From CAZBWE01 sp964495465 (GTDB lineage Bacteria > Planctomycetota > Phycisphaerae > Sedimentisphaerales > Anaerobacaceae): a stretch of DNA of 23,074 nt. The notes under the pieces are model-generated. The model did not search any database, was not told the DNA's origin, and worked only from the letters and a program-made list of their open reading frames with translations. This document shows positions 1-7,180 of the stretch, in pieces. A program made the translations under genes and the position numbers. How positions within the stretch are numbered: position 1 is the first letter of the stretch; the number at the start of each line of letters is the position of its first letter. The stretch covers positions 1 through 23,074 of the forward strand of contig CAZBWE010000035.1 of NCBI GenBank assembly GCA_964495465.1, given 5' to 3'.

Positions 1-103
1 TACCAACGCTGAGATAGACCAGCAGCCCTTTATCGATTTTGCCTGCCTGCTGCCCTGCAACTTTAACCTCGGCCTGCAAAACCCGCTGACAAACTATCCG
101 CAT
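1..103 (-). CDS. dtd: D-aminoacyl-tRNA deacylase, N-terminal fragment
   Basis: Reading leftward from an ATG at 101-103, the first 34 codons begin MRIVCQRVLQAEVKVAG and continue to GLLVYLSVG at the window edge. This matches the start of Dtd (MRxVxQRVxxAxVxVxG...GLLVLLGV). The family hydrolyses D-amino acids mischarged onto tRNA and acts in the cytoplasm, usually as a homodimer of about 145-150 residues, so roughly three quarters of the gene lies outside the window. A Shine-Dalgarno AAAGGA sits 5 nt before the ATG. A TATAAT-like box reading leftward lies at 229-234, but I see no good -35 to pair with it. The 182 bp between this gene and the next hold nothing else I recognise. The call rests on N-terminal similarity only; the catalytic motifs are not visible. 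Confidence 0.85.
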   Translation of the reverse strand, partial: MRIVCQRVLQAEVKVAGQQAGKIDKGLLVYLSVG

Positions 104-285
104 AGTAATCCTTTCTACTTGACCTTATAAGTAGGACTCGGCAGTCTCAACCTTCAATCATCAGTTAAAAATTAAGAAACTACCCTATCTATCATCCATT
201 ATCTTTTTGCTTTGACCGATAAAAGGCAATTATAGCAAAATCCTTGAAATCAACCATTCTTTCTTGTTGAACTTACCGGACAGCT

Positions 286-2475
286 TTATCGCGGGGCACC
301 ACCAACACGAATTTCCACCGCTGAAGAGGTTGTTGATTCACCATCGTCGTCGGTCGCTTCCGCAGTAAGACTGTAGTTACCACCTGCAGGGTCCTGCCAT
401 TCGGTCTTCCAGCCATCGGCGCCATTATTATCCTCACCTATCACATCTCCATTGGCCAAAAATTCCATCCATACTACCGAACCATCAGAATCCCACGCAT
501 CGGCCTCGATTTCTATTATTCCCCTCTCACTCTCCCAAGGTGGAAAAATATCACCCTCATGCGGCTTTATAATACTCACCTCCGGCGGCAGGTTAGATGT
601 GCCCGGTTCATATCTCAGCCAATCCAGGGCAATCATTGCGAAATCCATCATATTCACCCAGCCATCCTTATTCGTATCGCTGTGAAGCCACCGCATCTCT
701 TTTTTACTTGCATAAGCAGTCCCGCCATACGCACCCATATTGACCCGGCCACCGTTGGGCATCGGTTCACTATGATAGGCAGCATTCGGATCGCCGCCAT
801 CGATACAAGGGCTGAAAGCTTCATCGAGAATCCATACATCATATTGCGGCCAATACCGGCCGGTCTTACTCTGTAAGTGATAGTCGCCGCCTTCAGGGTC
901 TGCAAATCGCGGGTCAATATCGAGATTACCCGGGCCTAGACATCCATTCTGGACGCAACTATATGTTGCCTGACATCCGAACAAATCACCGAAAATATTA
1001 TTCCAGAAGATGCTGTTGCTGATATTTGGCTGAGAACCGGTATATGCAGCAATGCCGAATCCGTTATCAACGATTGTTACATTGCTGATTGTAGGCGAGC
1101 TGCCATCAATATAGATTGCCATAAAGCTGTTTCTTATAACAAAATTCCTCAAGATGCTGTCAGGTCCTTCGCCGTTACAGAAAAGAACTGCGAAATAATC
1201 CTGCGTCTGCAGAACTGCCACATCTTCGGCGCTTTGAACCATTATGGCCTTACCCAGAAAATCGATTGTCTCGTTATACACACCGGGAAAAACAGAAACT
1301 ATCTCTCCGTCCATAGCCAAATCGATTCCTTTCTGAATCGTTGCAAAAGCCATTTCCGGACTCAGGCCATCGTTGTTATCATCACCATTGACCATATCGA
1401 CGTACCAGATGTGCCCAAACTCGTATGCCCCCATATCCACAATTCTATTCACAATACGTGGACCGCCATCAAGGTCCGTTTCCGACAGACAACCCTGAGG
1501 ATTGTTTGTGCCAGCATTAATACAGGGCGAGCTATTTCTTAAACGGTAATCACCGTTATTAGCATCTACAAACAGAGGGTCGGCATCTATGTTGCCTTCT
1601 CCCCAGTTTAATACGCAACCGGGCTTGATGTATACATCATCTTGTCCCCCTTGCACATTACTGTAGTTAACCGTCAAAACGTTTTCTCCGGAATAATATG
1701 GATGACCTACGGCAATCTGGTTGCTTTCGCTTGCCATATTACCCCACAAAATGCAGTTGGCAATTGTCGGACTGCTGGTGTCCAAGCAGTAGATGCCGCC
1801 GCCGTTTCCACTCGTTGTGTTTCCACTGATAGTGCAGTTGATGATGAGGGGATTGCTGGCATCTCTGCAGAAGATTCCACCGCCGATGCTGGCTACGTTA
1901 CCGTTGATTATGCAGTTGGAAATCGTCGGGTTGCTGGCACCGCACGAGATTCCGCCGCTACCCCGATGGCCTCCGGTGTTACCTGTAATAGTGCAGTTGC
2001 CGATTGTCGGATTGCTTTCATAGCAGTAAATACCCCCGCCTGCGGCGGCTATGCTTGCGTTAATAGTACATTTGTTGATAGTTGGGCTACTTTGCCTGCA
2101 GTAGATTGCACCGCCGTAAAATGTCTCAGCGCCAGCATTTGTTATAGTAAAACCCTCAACGACAGATTTCGCATCTTCACCGGAATGAAAATAGAACCCC
2201 CGATGCGGGTCGGATTCTGTGCCGTTGCAGTCAATAATACAATCATCAGGGCCATTTATGGATTTTACAGTGATTGCTTTGCCAAGGAAATCAATGTCAC
2301 GATTTCCATCGCCAGTATATATACCATCAGCAACAGCAACTACATCACCATTGTTACAGTCATCTATGGCTGCCTGAATCGTGGGATACTCGCCCGGAAC
2401 CAGGCGAGTCGCTGCCGGTGCTGACGACGCTATAATCAGCAAGACAATAAAATTTAGAATGATTAGCCTTTTCAT
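286..2475 (-). CDS. secreted right-handed beta-helix protein with dockerin-like and Ig-like domains
   Basis: 729 residues. A signal peptide spans about 1-22 (hydrophobic core, cleavage near APA-AT). Residues 25-350 form a parallel beta-helix; its rungs repeat as 'S(N/S)PTIxNCTI...GGGIYC' every 23-28 residues between 129 and 245, ending with 'DADPLFVDANNGDYRLRNSSPCINAG' type turns. A second helix unit begins at 356 (WYVDMVNGDDNNDG, DUF1565-like) and ends near 588. Residues 598-620 carry one dockerin-type calcium loop (DTNKDGWVNMMDF...DWL), and 629-724 an Ig-like domain (PPEVSIIKPHEGD...). Beta-helix proteins of this kind usually bind or cleave polysaccharides; no catalytic residues could be assigned, so enzymatic activity is open. 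AAAGGG lies upstream of the ATG, and a strong promoter at 2747-2775 gives a leader of about 265 nt. It is a single-gene transcription unit. Confidence 0.85.
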   Translation of the reverse strand: MKRLIILNFIVLLIIASSAPAATRLVPGEYPTIQAAIDDCNNGDVVAVADGIYTGDGNRDIDFLGKAITVKSINGPDDCIIDCNGTESDPHRGFYFHSGEDAKSVVEGFTITNAGAETFYGGAIYCRQSSPTINKCTINASIAAAGGGIYCYESNPTIGNCTITGNTGGHRGSGGISCGASNPTISNCIINGNVASIGGGIFCRDASNPLIINCTISGNTTSGNGGGIYCLDTSSPTIANCILWGNMASESNQIAVGHPYYSGENVLTVNYSNVQGGQDDVYIKPGCVLNWGEGNIDADPLFVDANNGDYRLRNSSPCINAGTNNPQGCLSETDLDGGPRIVNRIVDMGAYEFGHIWYVDMVNGDDNNDGLSPEMAFATIQKGIDLAMDGEIVSVFPGVYNETIDFLGKAIMVQSAEDVAVLQTQDYFAVLFCNGEGPDSILRNFVIRNSFMAIYIDGSSPTISNVTIVDNGFGIAAYTGSQPNISNSIFWNNIFGDLFGCQATYSCVQNGCLGPGNLDIDPRFADPEGGDYHLQSKTGRYWPQYDVWILDEAFSPCIDGGDPNAAYHSEPMPNGGRVNMGAYGGTAYASKKEMRWLHSDTNKDGWVNMMDFAMIALDWLRYEPGTSNLPPEVSIIKPHEGDIFPPWESERGIIEIEADAWDSDGSVVWMEFLANGDVIGEDNNGADGWKTEWQDPAGGNYSLTAEATDDDGESTTSSAVEIRVGGAPR

Positions 2476-2740
2476 TTTTCTGCCCTTTCAAGATTTATGA
2501 TAAAAATATTATGACGGCACAGGTAACGCACCTGCAGCCGATTTATTCAAAGCCGGCCCTGATTTGAGACCTTGTGCCCATTACTCTTGATAAGTCAAAC
2601 AGCGAGCACAAAACGCTAAAAATACAAAAAGCTATTAACTTTCTGTGAAGGCAGTAGAGGTATGAATTTAAGACAAAAAAATTATGATGGCAAATATACT
2701 ATTATGATAGTTTTTTCTCTGCCTTCATATCTTCACTTCA
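2476..2740 (-). promoter_or_regulatory. long 5' leader with competing hairpins
   Basis: The predicted transcript of the beta-helix gene starts near 2740 and runs about 265 nt before the ATG. Near the 3' end of the leader, 2515-2540 forms a hairpin reading CGGC-U-GCAGGU, loop GCGUU, ACCUGU-GCCG (10 pairs, one G-U, one bulged U). The same CGGC can instead pair with a GCCG about 13 nt further upstream in the RNA (around 2553), so two folds exclude each other. The rest of the leader is AT-rich with no reading frame I would defend. I do not recognise a known riboswitch class here. Confidence 0.4.
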
Positions 2741-2746
2741 AACTTT

Positions 2747-2775
2747 ATTATATCACAAAGTGGACAATTTGACAA
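2747..2775 (-). promoter_or_regulatory. sigma-70-type promoter of the beta-helix gene
   Basis: On the minus strand, TTGTCA (2770-2775) and a perfect TATAAT (2747-2752) are separated by exactly 17 bp. It lies just past the 3' end of the dehydrogenase gene and points toward the beta-helix gene, so that gene has its own transcription start near 2740. Confidence 0.75.
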
Positions 2776-2819
2776 GGATTTTTTAACAATTTTTTACAAA
2801 AAAATGGCAAAAATCGGCG

Positions 2820-3548
2820 TTAGAACCACGGCGCTGAGGAGGCCCTTCGGACGTGCAGCTCGTCAATGAAGGCGTTGCCCTTGTGAGTTACAAGATACAA
2901 GACTATCTCAGCAATCTCCTCCGGTCGCATAAGGTCCTGCTTTTTCAAATCCGGGCGGACGTTGTCCAGCAGGTCGGTATCCACGCCGCCGGGACAAAGC
3001 AAATGCACGCGGACATTCGTATGATTGCACTCCTCGGCCAGTGACATTGTCATCCCACGAATGGCGTGCTTGGAGGCGGTATAGGCGCATTGAAGCGGAT
3101 AACCCTTGACCCCGACAACAGATGAGATGTTGACGATGGACGCAGCTTCGGATTTCTTCAATAGCGGCAAGGCCTCTCTGCAAAGGATAAACGGGGCCCG
3201 TGAATTAACCAGAAAACACCAATCCCAGTCCTTTGTTGCGGTCTCTTCCAACTTAGCCGAGTGAGTAACACCGGCGTTATTGATGAGTATATCCAATCGG
3301 CCAAATTTTTCACTGGTCACCTTGACGAGGTTTTTTATAGATTCTTCATCGGCCAGCTCAGTAACAACAACCTCCGGTTTACCGCCCGCATCTTTGACCT
3401 GCTCAGCGGTTTCACGGAGTTTGTCGATTGAGCGTGCAGTTAGGACAACTATCGCGGCCTCTTTGGCCAACGCAATGCTAATCGCCCTGCCGATTCCCCT
3501 GCTGGCCCCTGTTACAATCGCAACTTTACCGGTCAATCTTTTCGGCAT
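2820..3548 (-). CDS. short-chain dehydrogenase/reductase (SDR)
   Basis: 242 residues, the normal size of a classical SDR. The NAD(P)-binding glycine motif TGASRGIG is at 13-20, NNAG at 90-93, the catalytic Ser in NISSVVG at 142-143, and Tyr156/Lys160 in YTASK; the PGGVDTD segment at 187-192 is also typical. The family reduces carbonyls or oxidises alcohols on many substrates, and the sequence alone does not identify the substrate. R18 and R39 after the first strands may favour NADP(H); this is inference. The C-terminal tail (HVRRASSAPWF) is unusual and could contribute to oligomer contacts. The ribosome site upstream is weak (CTGAAAG), but a promoter at 3578-3607 is well placed. Nothing in the neighbourhood points to a pathway. 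Confidence 0.88.
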   Translation of the reverse strand: MPKRLTGKVAIVTGASRGIGRAISIALAKEAAIVVLTARSIDKLRETAEQVKDAGGKPEVVVTELADEESIKNLVKVTSEKFGRLDILINNAGVTHSAKLEETATKDWDWCFLVNSRAPFILCREALPLLKKSEAASIVNISSVVGVKGYPLQCAYTASKHAIRGMTMSLAEECNHTNVRVHLLCPGGVDTDLLDNVRPDLKKQDLMRPEEIAEIVLYLVTHKGNAFIDELHVRRASSAPWF

Positions 3549-3577
3549 CTTTCAGTCCTTATCGAAACCGTGACGCG

Positions 3578-3607
3578 ATTATAACGGAAGACCAACCCTG
3601 CCTTCAA
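3578..3607 (-). promoter_or_regulatory. promoter of the SDR gene
   Basis: On the minus strand, TTGAAG (3602-3607) and TATAAT (3578-3583) are 18 bp apart. The start would fall near 3571, giving a leader of about 22 nt. The -35 lies only 4 bp from the edge of the palindromic element at 3611-3803. Confidence 0.6.
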
Positions 3608-3610
3608 TAT

Positions 3611-3803
3611 CTAATGCCGTTTCTAAAAAGAAACTGTCACTTTTGCCATTCCTGCGAAACCTGTCCCGAGCAGTGTCGAAGGAGCAGGAATCTACGCACT
3701 TGTAAGTTTGGATTCCGGCTCCCCTGCCAAAAACTCACAGGGGCAGTCAAGGCCGGAATGACACAGACGAAAAGGGACACTAACTAATTAGAAACGGCAC
3801 TAA
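3611..3803. repeat. MITE-like palindromic element
   Basis: The ends are near-perfect inverted repeats: CTAATGCCGTTTCTA at 3611-3625 and its complement TAGAAACGGCACTAA at 3789-3803 (13 of 15 match). Subterminal sequences also mirror each other (ACTGTCaCTTTT at 3633 against GTGTCcCTTTT read from 3780). Inside, ATTCCGG (3712-3718) pairs with CCGGAAT (3753-3759) around a CCCCTG/CAGGGG hairpin. It is 193 bp, encodes nothing, and sits in the gap between two genes. This fits a non-autonomous transposable or REP-type repeat; other genomic copies would confirm it. Confidence 0.65.
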
Positions 3804-3847
3804 TAACCGGTGGCCTGTATCTATGTGCGTTAGCGTAGAATCTAATT

Positions 3848-4501
3848 TTAGCGTCTTCGAGTTCGAGGTCTGGCAGTATTGTCTTGTTGTTCTAACTGGC
3901 CCTGCTCTTGTTCAGGTGTTCGGCCTCTGACCCGGCGGTCCTGGTCGCCCCGCTGCCCGGGACGATAGCGGCTTCGTGTCGATTGCGTCCGTCTTAATTC
4001 TCTTCTCTCTTCCCGCAGTTTTTCGATGAGCTTATCGAACCGCTCCTGCCTGCTCAGCAGAAGCCCGTCGATTGCAGCTATGGTCTTTTTCGCTCCTTCC
4101 TCAACAGCGGTCTTTCGTATTAACATAATCTCTTCTTCGGCCTGGTCGTGTGCGGATTTTGCCAGTCCGATTCTGTTGTCAGTTTCTCTCTGCAGCCACA
4201 GGCGTATCTCATTCGAGCTTTTGCTGTCCACCTGCTCTAATTCCTGCTCTAGGCCCTCAAACTCCCTGACCGCGGCTTTAACCTTGTTCGGGTCGGCAAG
4301 AGGGCCTTCTTTTCTCTTCAATCTGGCATCAGCCATAATCTTGTTCGCTTCGGCATCATTTGAATCCGCAGACCTCGCCATATCCGTCTCTCCCGGCTCC
4401 GGTCGAATCTGATATATCCTGTCTGCTGTAGCAGCAAAAGCGCTAATCAGACCCAAAGATGCAATAAGCAAAATTGACAATGAAATAACCAACCGCTTCA
4501 T
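3848..4501 (-). CDS. exported coiled-coil protein with Arg/Gln-rich tail, unknown function
   Basis: 217 residues. The N-terminus is a signal peptide or anchor (about 1-23, core ILLIASLGLISAFA, possible cut at AFA-AT). The middle, about 45-170, is charged and helical with long E/K/R heptads, probably a coiled coil. The last 45 residues are dominated by Arg, Gln, Gly and Pro and are likely disordered. I do not recognise a family. A Shine-Dalgarno GGAGGA lies 9 nt before the ATG, and two TATAAT boxes reading leftward sit at 4580-4585 and 4589-4594. It follows parB on the same strand with a 162-bp gap and its own promoter boxes, so co-transcription is doubtful. An envelope-associated helical protein is the safest description. 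Confidence 0.7.
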   Translation of the reverse strand: MKRLVISLSILLIASLGLISAFAATADRIYQIRPEPGETDMARSADSNDAEANKIMADARLKRKEGPLADPNKVKAAVREFEGLEQELEQVDSKSSNEIRLWLQRETDNRIGLAKSAHDQAEEEIMLIRKTAVEEGAKKTIAAIDGLLLSRQERFDKLIEKLREERRELRRTQSTRSRYRPGQRGDQDRRVRGRTPEQEQGQLEQQDNTARPRTRRR

Positions 4502-4663
4502 AATATAAAATCCTCCAAAAACACTATTTTAATTCTGCTAAAACCAAACGGCTTTTTAAGCGACTATTTAACATACACAATTATACCAATTATATACGAC
4601 AGGCATCCAAACCTGAGCACATAATGTATATATTATACTAATTTTATTAACGAATGTTTGTTT

Positions 4664-5614
4664 TTAAACCTCCTCTATACAGGCCAATCCAATTCTTTCG
4701 GTGATTCTATCAAACTCATCCAGGGAGTAAAATTCGATGATAATCCTGCCTTTTTGGCCGTTTTTGCGGGTTTCAATACGCACCCTTGTGCCAAGCTGAC
4801 TTGCCAGCTTATTTTCCAAGTCAACGATATGTGGCGGCTTTGAAGGTGCGAGCTTTTTGGCCTGTCCGGTGCTCGTAAGATATTTTCTGACCAGCCGTTC
4901 CACCTCCCGGACACTGAGACGCCCTGCCATCGCCCGATTGGCCAACTTGCGGCGCAGCTCATCGGTTGGCAGGGCAAGCATTGCGCGGGCGTGACCCATC
5001 GTCAATTGGCCCTCGATTAACATCTGCTTGATTTCATCAGGCAGGTCGAGCAAACGCAAAAAGTTGGTGATGACAGAGCGGTCTTCGCCAAGCCGCTGGG
5101 CAGCTTCCGCCTGCGTCATAGAAAATGTACTTATATAGTTTTGATATGCCTTTGCTCTTTCGACAGGATTCAGGTTGGCCCTGTGTATGTTCTCTATCAA
5201 GGCCAACTCAAGCATCTGCTGGTCCGTCGCCCGGCGAACCATTGCAGGAATAGTCTTAAGAGAAGCCAATTTAGAAGCTCTAAATCGCCTTTCACCTGCA
5301 ATAAGCTGGAATTTCGGTCCAATCGGCCTGACAACTATTGGCTGTATTATACCGTTTGCCTTAACGGATTCGGCCAGGTCGGCCAGTTCCTGCTCATTCC
5401 AGACCGTCCTTGCCTGATATGGATTTGGTGATATATCGTCGATGTTTATTTCCCGAAGCGACTCACGTAAGTGTTTATCTTGCGGGAAGTTAGCATCTGT
5501 CGTCTCATCGGATAACAATTGGTCAACTTCTTCCGGCTCTAATGTTATCGGACTCAAAAGCGACTGAAGCCCCCTGCCGAGATGTCTTGGTTTTTCTCTT
5601 GTTTGGTTATCCAT
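4664..5614 (-). CDS. parB: chromosome partitioning protein ParB
   Basis: 316 residues. The N-terminal stretch LGRGLQSLL (12-20) is the segment that normally contacts ParA. The ParB/Srx CTP-binding domain follows, with AGERRFRA at 106-113 and the ENIHRANLNP motif at 141-150. A helix-turn-helix runs about 164-190 (SMTQAEAAQRLGEDRS...), followed by GHARAMLAL (207-215), and the C-terminal dimerisation domain occupies about 265-316. ParB loads at parS, clamps and spreads along DNA to organise and segregate origins. Shine-Dalgarno AAGGAG is 7 nt upstream of the ATG. Two perfect parS sites lie 150 and 700 bp upstream. The usual partner gene parA is not adjacent on either side, although the ParA-contact motif is kept, so parA is probably elsewhere on the chromosome. 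Confidence 0.95.
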   Translation of the reverse strand: MDNQTREKPRHLGRGLQSLLSPITLEPEEVDQLLSDETTDANFPQDKHLRESLREINIDDISPNPYQARTVWNEQELADLAESVKANGIIQPIVVRPIGPKFQLIAGERRFRASKLASLKTIPAMVRRATDQQMLELALIENIHRANLNPVERAKAYQNYISTFSMTQAEAAQRLGEDRSVITNFLRLLDLPDEIKQMLIEGQLTMGHARAMLALPTDELRRKLANRAMAGRLSVREVERLVRKYLTSTGQAKKLAPSKPPHIVDLENKLASQLGTRVRIETRKNGQKGRIIIEFYSLDEFDRITERIGLACIEEV

Positions 5615-5756
5615 ATAAACGCTCCTTCACAATATAGTTAATATTTCACTGCTGACCAGAAACCAACGCAGATAGGCGTCTGCTATGCCAGCTCAAATAA
5701 TACTTCGGATTTTTCTTCATAAATTCTGCAACATTAAACAGGCAAAAAACGGCTTT

Positions 5757-6296
5757 TTATAAAAAATGTTTCACGTGAAACACAGTTTGAGAAGACACGA
5801 GGCAAAAAAAGATGTGATTAGGAACGGGGGAAACGACGGACGATAAACGACGCAGCTTCGCCCAGACAAGCCGCCTCGGCGGACCAATTACGAATCGCTC
5901 AGCCAGCAACGCCGGAGCCCCTTTACAGGGCGGAGGCGAAGGCGTTGCTGTTGTTCTATTATTATTCTCTTTTATAGTATTGATATTAGTAGGGCGCAAA
6001 TTCTTGCGCAGTGAAACGAAGCTTTTTGCGCAGTCGGAATACACCTTTTTGCGCACATCTGCGCAATCTTTTGCGCCCCTCTGAAGAAAGTCGGGATGCG
6101 ACTTCGCCCATATCGTTCGGTAATAGCCCTTCGGATTTTGGATGGAGATATATTTTTCCAAAGAGGCCAGCCATATTTGAATCGTTCGTTTTGAGGTCAT
6201 AAACATTTCAGCGAGTGTTTTATTGCTCTGCCAGCAGCCATTTTCGCCGAAGCTGTAGATATGCGCTAGCAGGAGCTTCTCAACTGGCTGCGACAA
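5757..6296 (-). CDS. winged-helix (HTH_36-like) protein between two parS sites
   Basis: 179 codons from a TTG at 6294-6296. Residues 1-60 (SQPVEKLLLAHIYSFGENGCW then NKTLAEMFMTSKRTIQIWLASLEK) look like the winged-helix domain of phage and plasmid replication initiators and organisers (HTH_36 type). Residues 70-115 are a charged linker encoded by GCGC-repeat DNA. The tail after about 120 (Pro-rich, then ERFVIGPPRRLVWAKLRRLSS) is poorly protein-like, crosses a 10-bp inverted repeat, and ends FHVKHFL because it reads through parS. The true end may therefore be earlier, or the 3' part decayed. In-frame codons extend back through the second parS (VSRET) to a TGA, with no ATG or GTG. No good Shine-Dalgarno is visible. 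A role in DNA binding at the centromere or origin region is inference. Confidence 0.5.
   Translation of the reverse strand: MSQPVEKLLLAHIYSFGENGCWQSNKTLAEMFMTSKRTIQIWLASLEKYISIQNPKGYYRTIWAKSHPDFLQRGAKDCADVRKKVYSDCAKSFVSLRKNLRPTNINTIKENNNRTTATPSPPPCKGAPALLAERFVIGPPRRLVWAKLRRLSSVVSPVPNHIFFCLVSSQTVFHVKHFL
5767..5782. promoter_or_regulatory. parS: parS site 1 (ParB-binding centromere)
   Basis: TGTTTCACGTGAAACA is the perfect 16-bp palindromic consensus of bacterial chromosomal parS. It lies 150 bp upstream of parB and overlaps the last codons of the HTH reading frame. Confidence 0.95.
5904..5950. repeat. inverted repeat within the HTH gene 3' part
   Basis: CAGCAACGCC (5904-5913) is exactly complementary to GGCGTTGCTG (5941-5950). 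The interval holds a second short stem, GCCC (5917-5920) with GGGC (5928-5931). No T-run follows on either strand that would make a standard terminator. It coincides with the point where the encoded protein stops looking natural. Confidence 0.6.
5994..6077. repeat. helically phased GCGC/TGCGCA repeats
   Basis: GCGC occurs at 5994, 6006, 6028, 6051, 6061 and 6073, with gaps of 12, 22, 23, 10 and 12 bp, close to multiples of one helical turn. Four copies are perfect TGCGCA palindromes (6005, 6027, 6050, 6060), and most are flanked by T-runs on the left. They lie inside the coding linker of the HTH gene. The arrangement resembles iterons, but a low-complexity protein linker could also produce it. 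Confidence 0.55.
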
Positions 6297-6320
6297 GGTG
6301 GAAATCCGGTTTTGGAAAGG

Positions 6321-6336
6321 TGTTTCACGTGAAACA
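6321..6336. promoter_or_regulatory. parS: parS site 2 (ParB-binding centromere)
   Basis: A second perfect TGTTTCACGTGAAACA, 554 bp from the first and about 25 bp upstream of the TTG start of the HTH gene. ParB bound here could block that gene's promoter. Confidence 0.95.
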
Positions 6337-6854
6337 CAGGTAAAAAATCAAAACAGAGCAAAAAAAACAACATTCAGAGTATGGCAGGGCGATGAAGCTA
6401 AGAAAAATATTAAGCACCGCAAGACAAAAGACAGTTCGAGGGGGGCAAGAAGGATACGACTCAGCATCCCCTCTAAAAAATCGTATTTGAAATTGTTTGT
6501 TATAAATATACCAAACATATCACTATCTTTAACACAAATGATTAAAATCAATCTTCGATATTTAACGTCCGAAAAAAATGGGAATCTTCATGGTGAAAAT
6601 TGAGGGCTGATGAGCGAAATGACTGCAATTCGGAACATCTACGAACCTGATTATGCGTATTTATAAACATAAAACCCGAAGACGGCAGGGGAGCAAGAAT
6701 TTCCGGGGCAGATTTACCAGGACAAAAGGACTTGCCGTATAGCCGATAATCCTTTCATCCAAAAATGTTCGTAAGGGTTTGCAAATAAAAGAGGCAGCTT
6801 TTTTTCAATAGTTTGAGAAAAATATACGCAATTACCCTTACGAAAAGTTTTTTC
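6337..6854. other. AT-rich intergenic region at the strand switch
   Basis: About 520 bp between divergent transcription units. It contains a GAGGGG/CCCCTC inverted pair around 6437-6475 and many A/T tracts. There is no reading frame I would accept and no perfect DnaA box. It is the point where gene direction flips for the whole window, so it may hold the HTH gene's promoter and possibly origin-related DNA, but nothing in it proves this. Confidence 0.4.
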
Positions 6855-6884
6855 TTGACCTGATAGCAACCAATTTGGTATAAA
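6855..6884 (+). promoter_or_regulatory. sigma-70-type promoter upstream of the large secreted protein
   Basis: TTGACC (6855-6860) and TATAAA (6879-6884) are 18 bp apart. The start near 6891 leaves a leader of about 290 nt before the ATG at 7181. Confidence 0.55.
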
Positions 6885-6890
6885 CTATGA

Positions 6891-7180
6891 TGGTAGAAAA
6901 TGTGAATTTTACCTTTTTATTTTTGGCTCTTTTCAATAAGAGGAGGCGTTGTTTGGGGAAATGCAAAACTGTGGTTTCAGCCCTGTATCCCCGGTTGAAA
7001 TACTATGTCATACTAACCACATCTATTAGCATTATAGAAGGAGATAGAGCCAGGCCCTATAATGTCCATAAAAGGCGGGTTTAATAAAGGGTTGCTATTA
7101 TAGGCTGTTCCGATAAAAACAGTAAGATATATGTTCAAATCATCGTCTATTGTTTTACTCTATTCAAAAGGAGGACTATT
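6891..7180 (+). promoter_or_regulatory. long 5' leader of the 1031-residue secreted protein
   Basis: The leader contains GGGGA (6955-6959) pairing with TCCCC (6988-6992) around a short AAAC/GTTT hairpin (6966-6977). It ends with a strong Shine-Dalgarno AAAGGAGG (7167-7174) placed 6 nt before the ATG. A 65-codon frame starting at 6887 has no ribosome site and an unnatural composition, so I treat the region as untranslated. No known riboswitch core is recognised. Confidence 0.35.

Noticed and set aside
1642..2424. 260-codon plus-strand frame opposite the beta-helix gene
   Set aside because: It mirrors the repeated rungs of the real gene, has no ribosome site, and its composition (Ala/Val/Cys repeats) follows from the complementary strand.
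3280..3573. 97-codon plus-strand frame opposite the SDR gene
   Set aside because: Shadow of a well-supported SDR with all family motifs.
5994..6077. CRISPR array
   Set aside because: Repeat units are only 6-7 bp with uneven short spacers; not CRISPR-like.
6298..6603. 101-codon plus-strand frame beginning before parS 2
   Set aside because: No Shine-Dalgarno or promoter, low-complexity Lys/Asn-rich protein, and it reads through parS; likely chance.
6940..7005. cyclic-di-GMP or other known riboswitch in the 7181 leader
   Set aside because: A GGGGA/TCCCC hairpin is present, but the conserved core sequences of the classes I can recall are absent.
6887..7084. 65-codon frame at the start of the secreted-protein leader
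   Set aside because: It begins upstream of the predicted transcription start and has no ribosome site.
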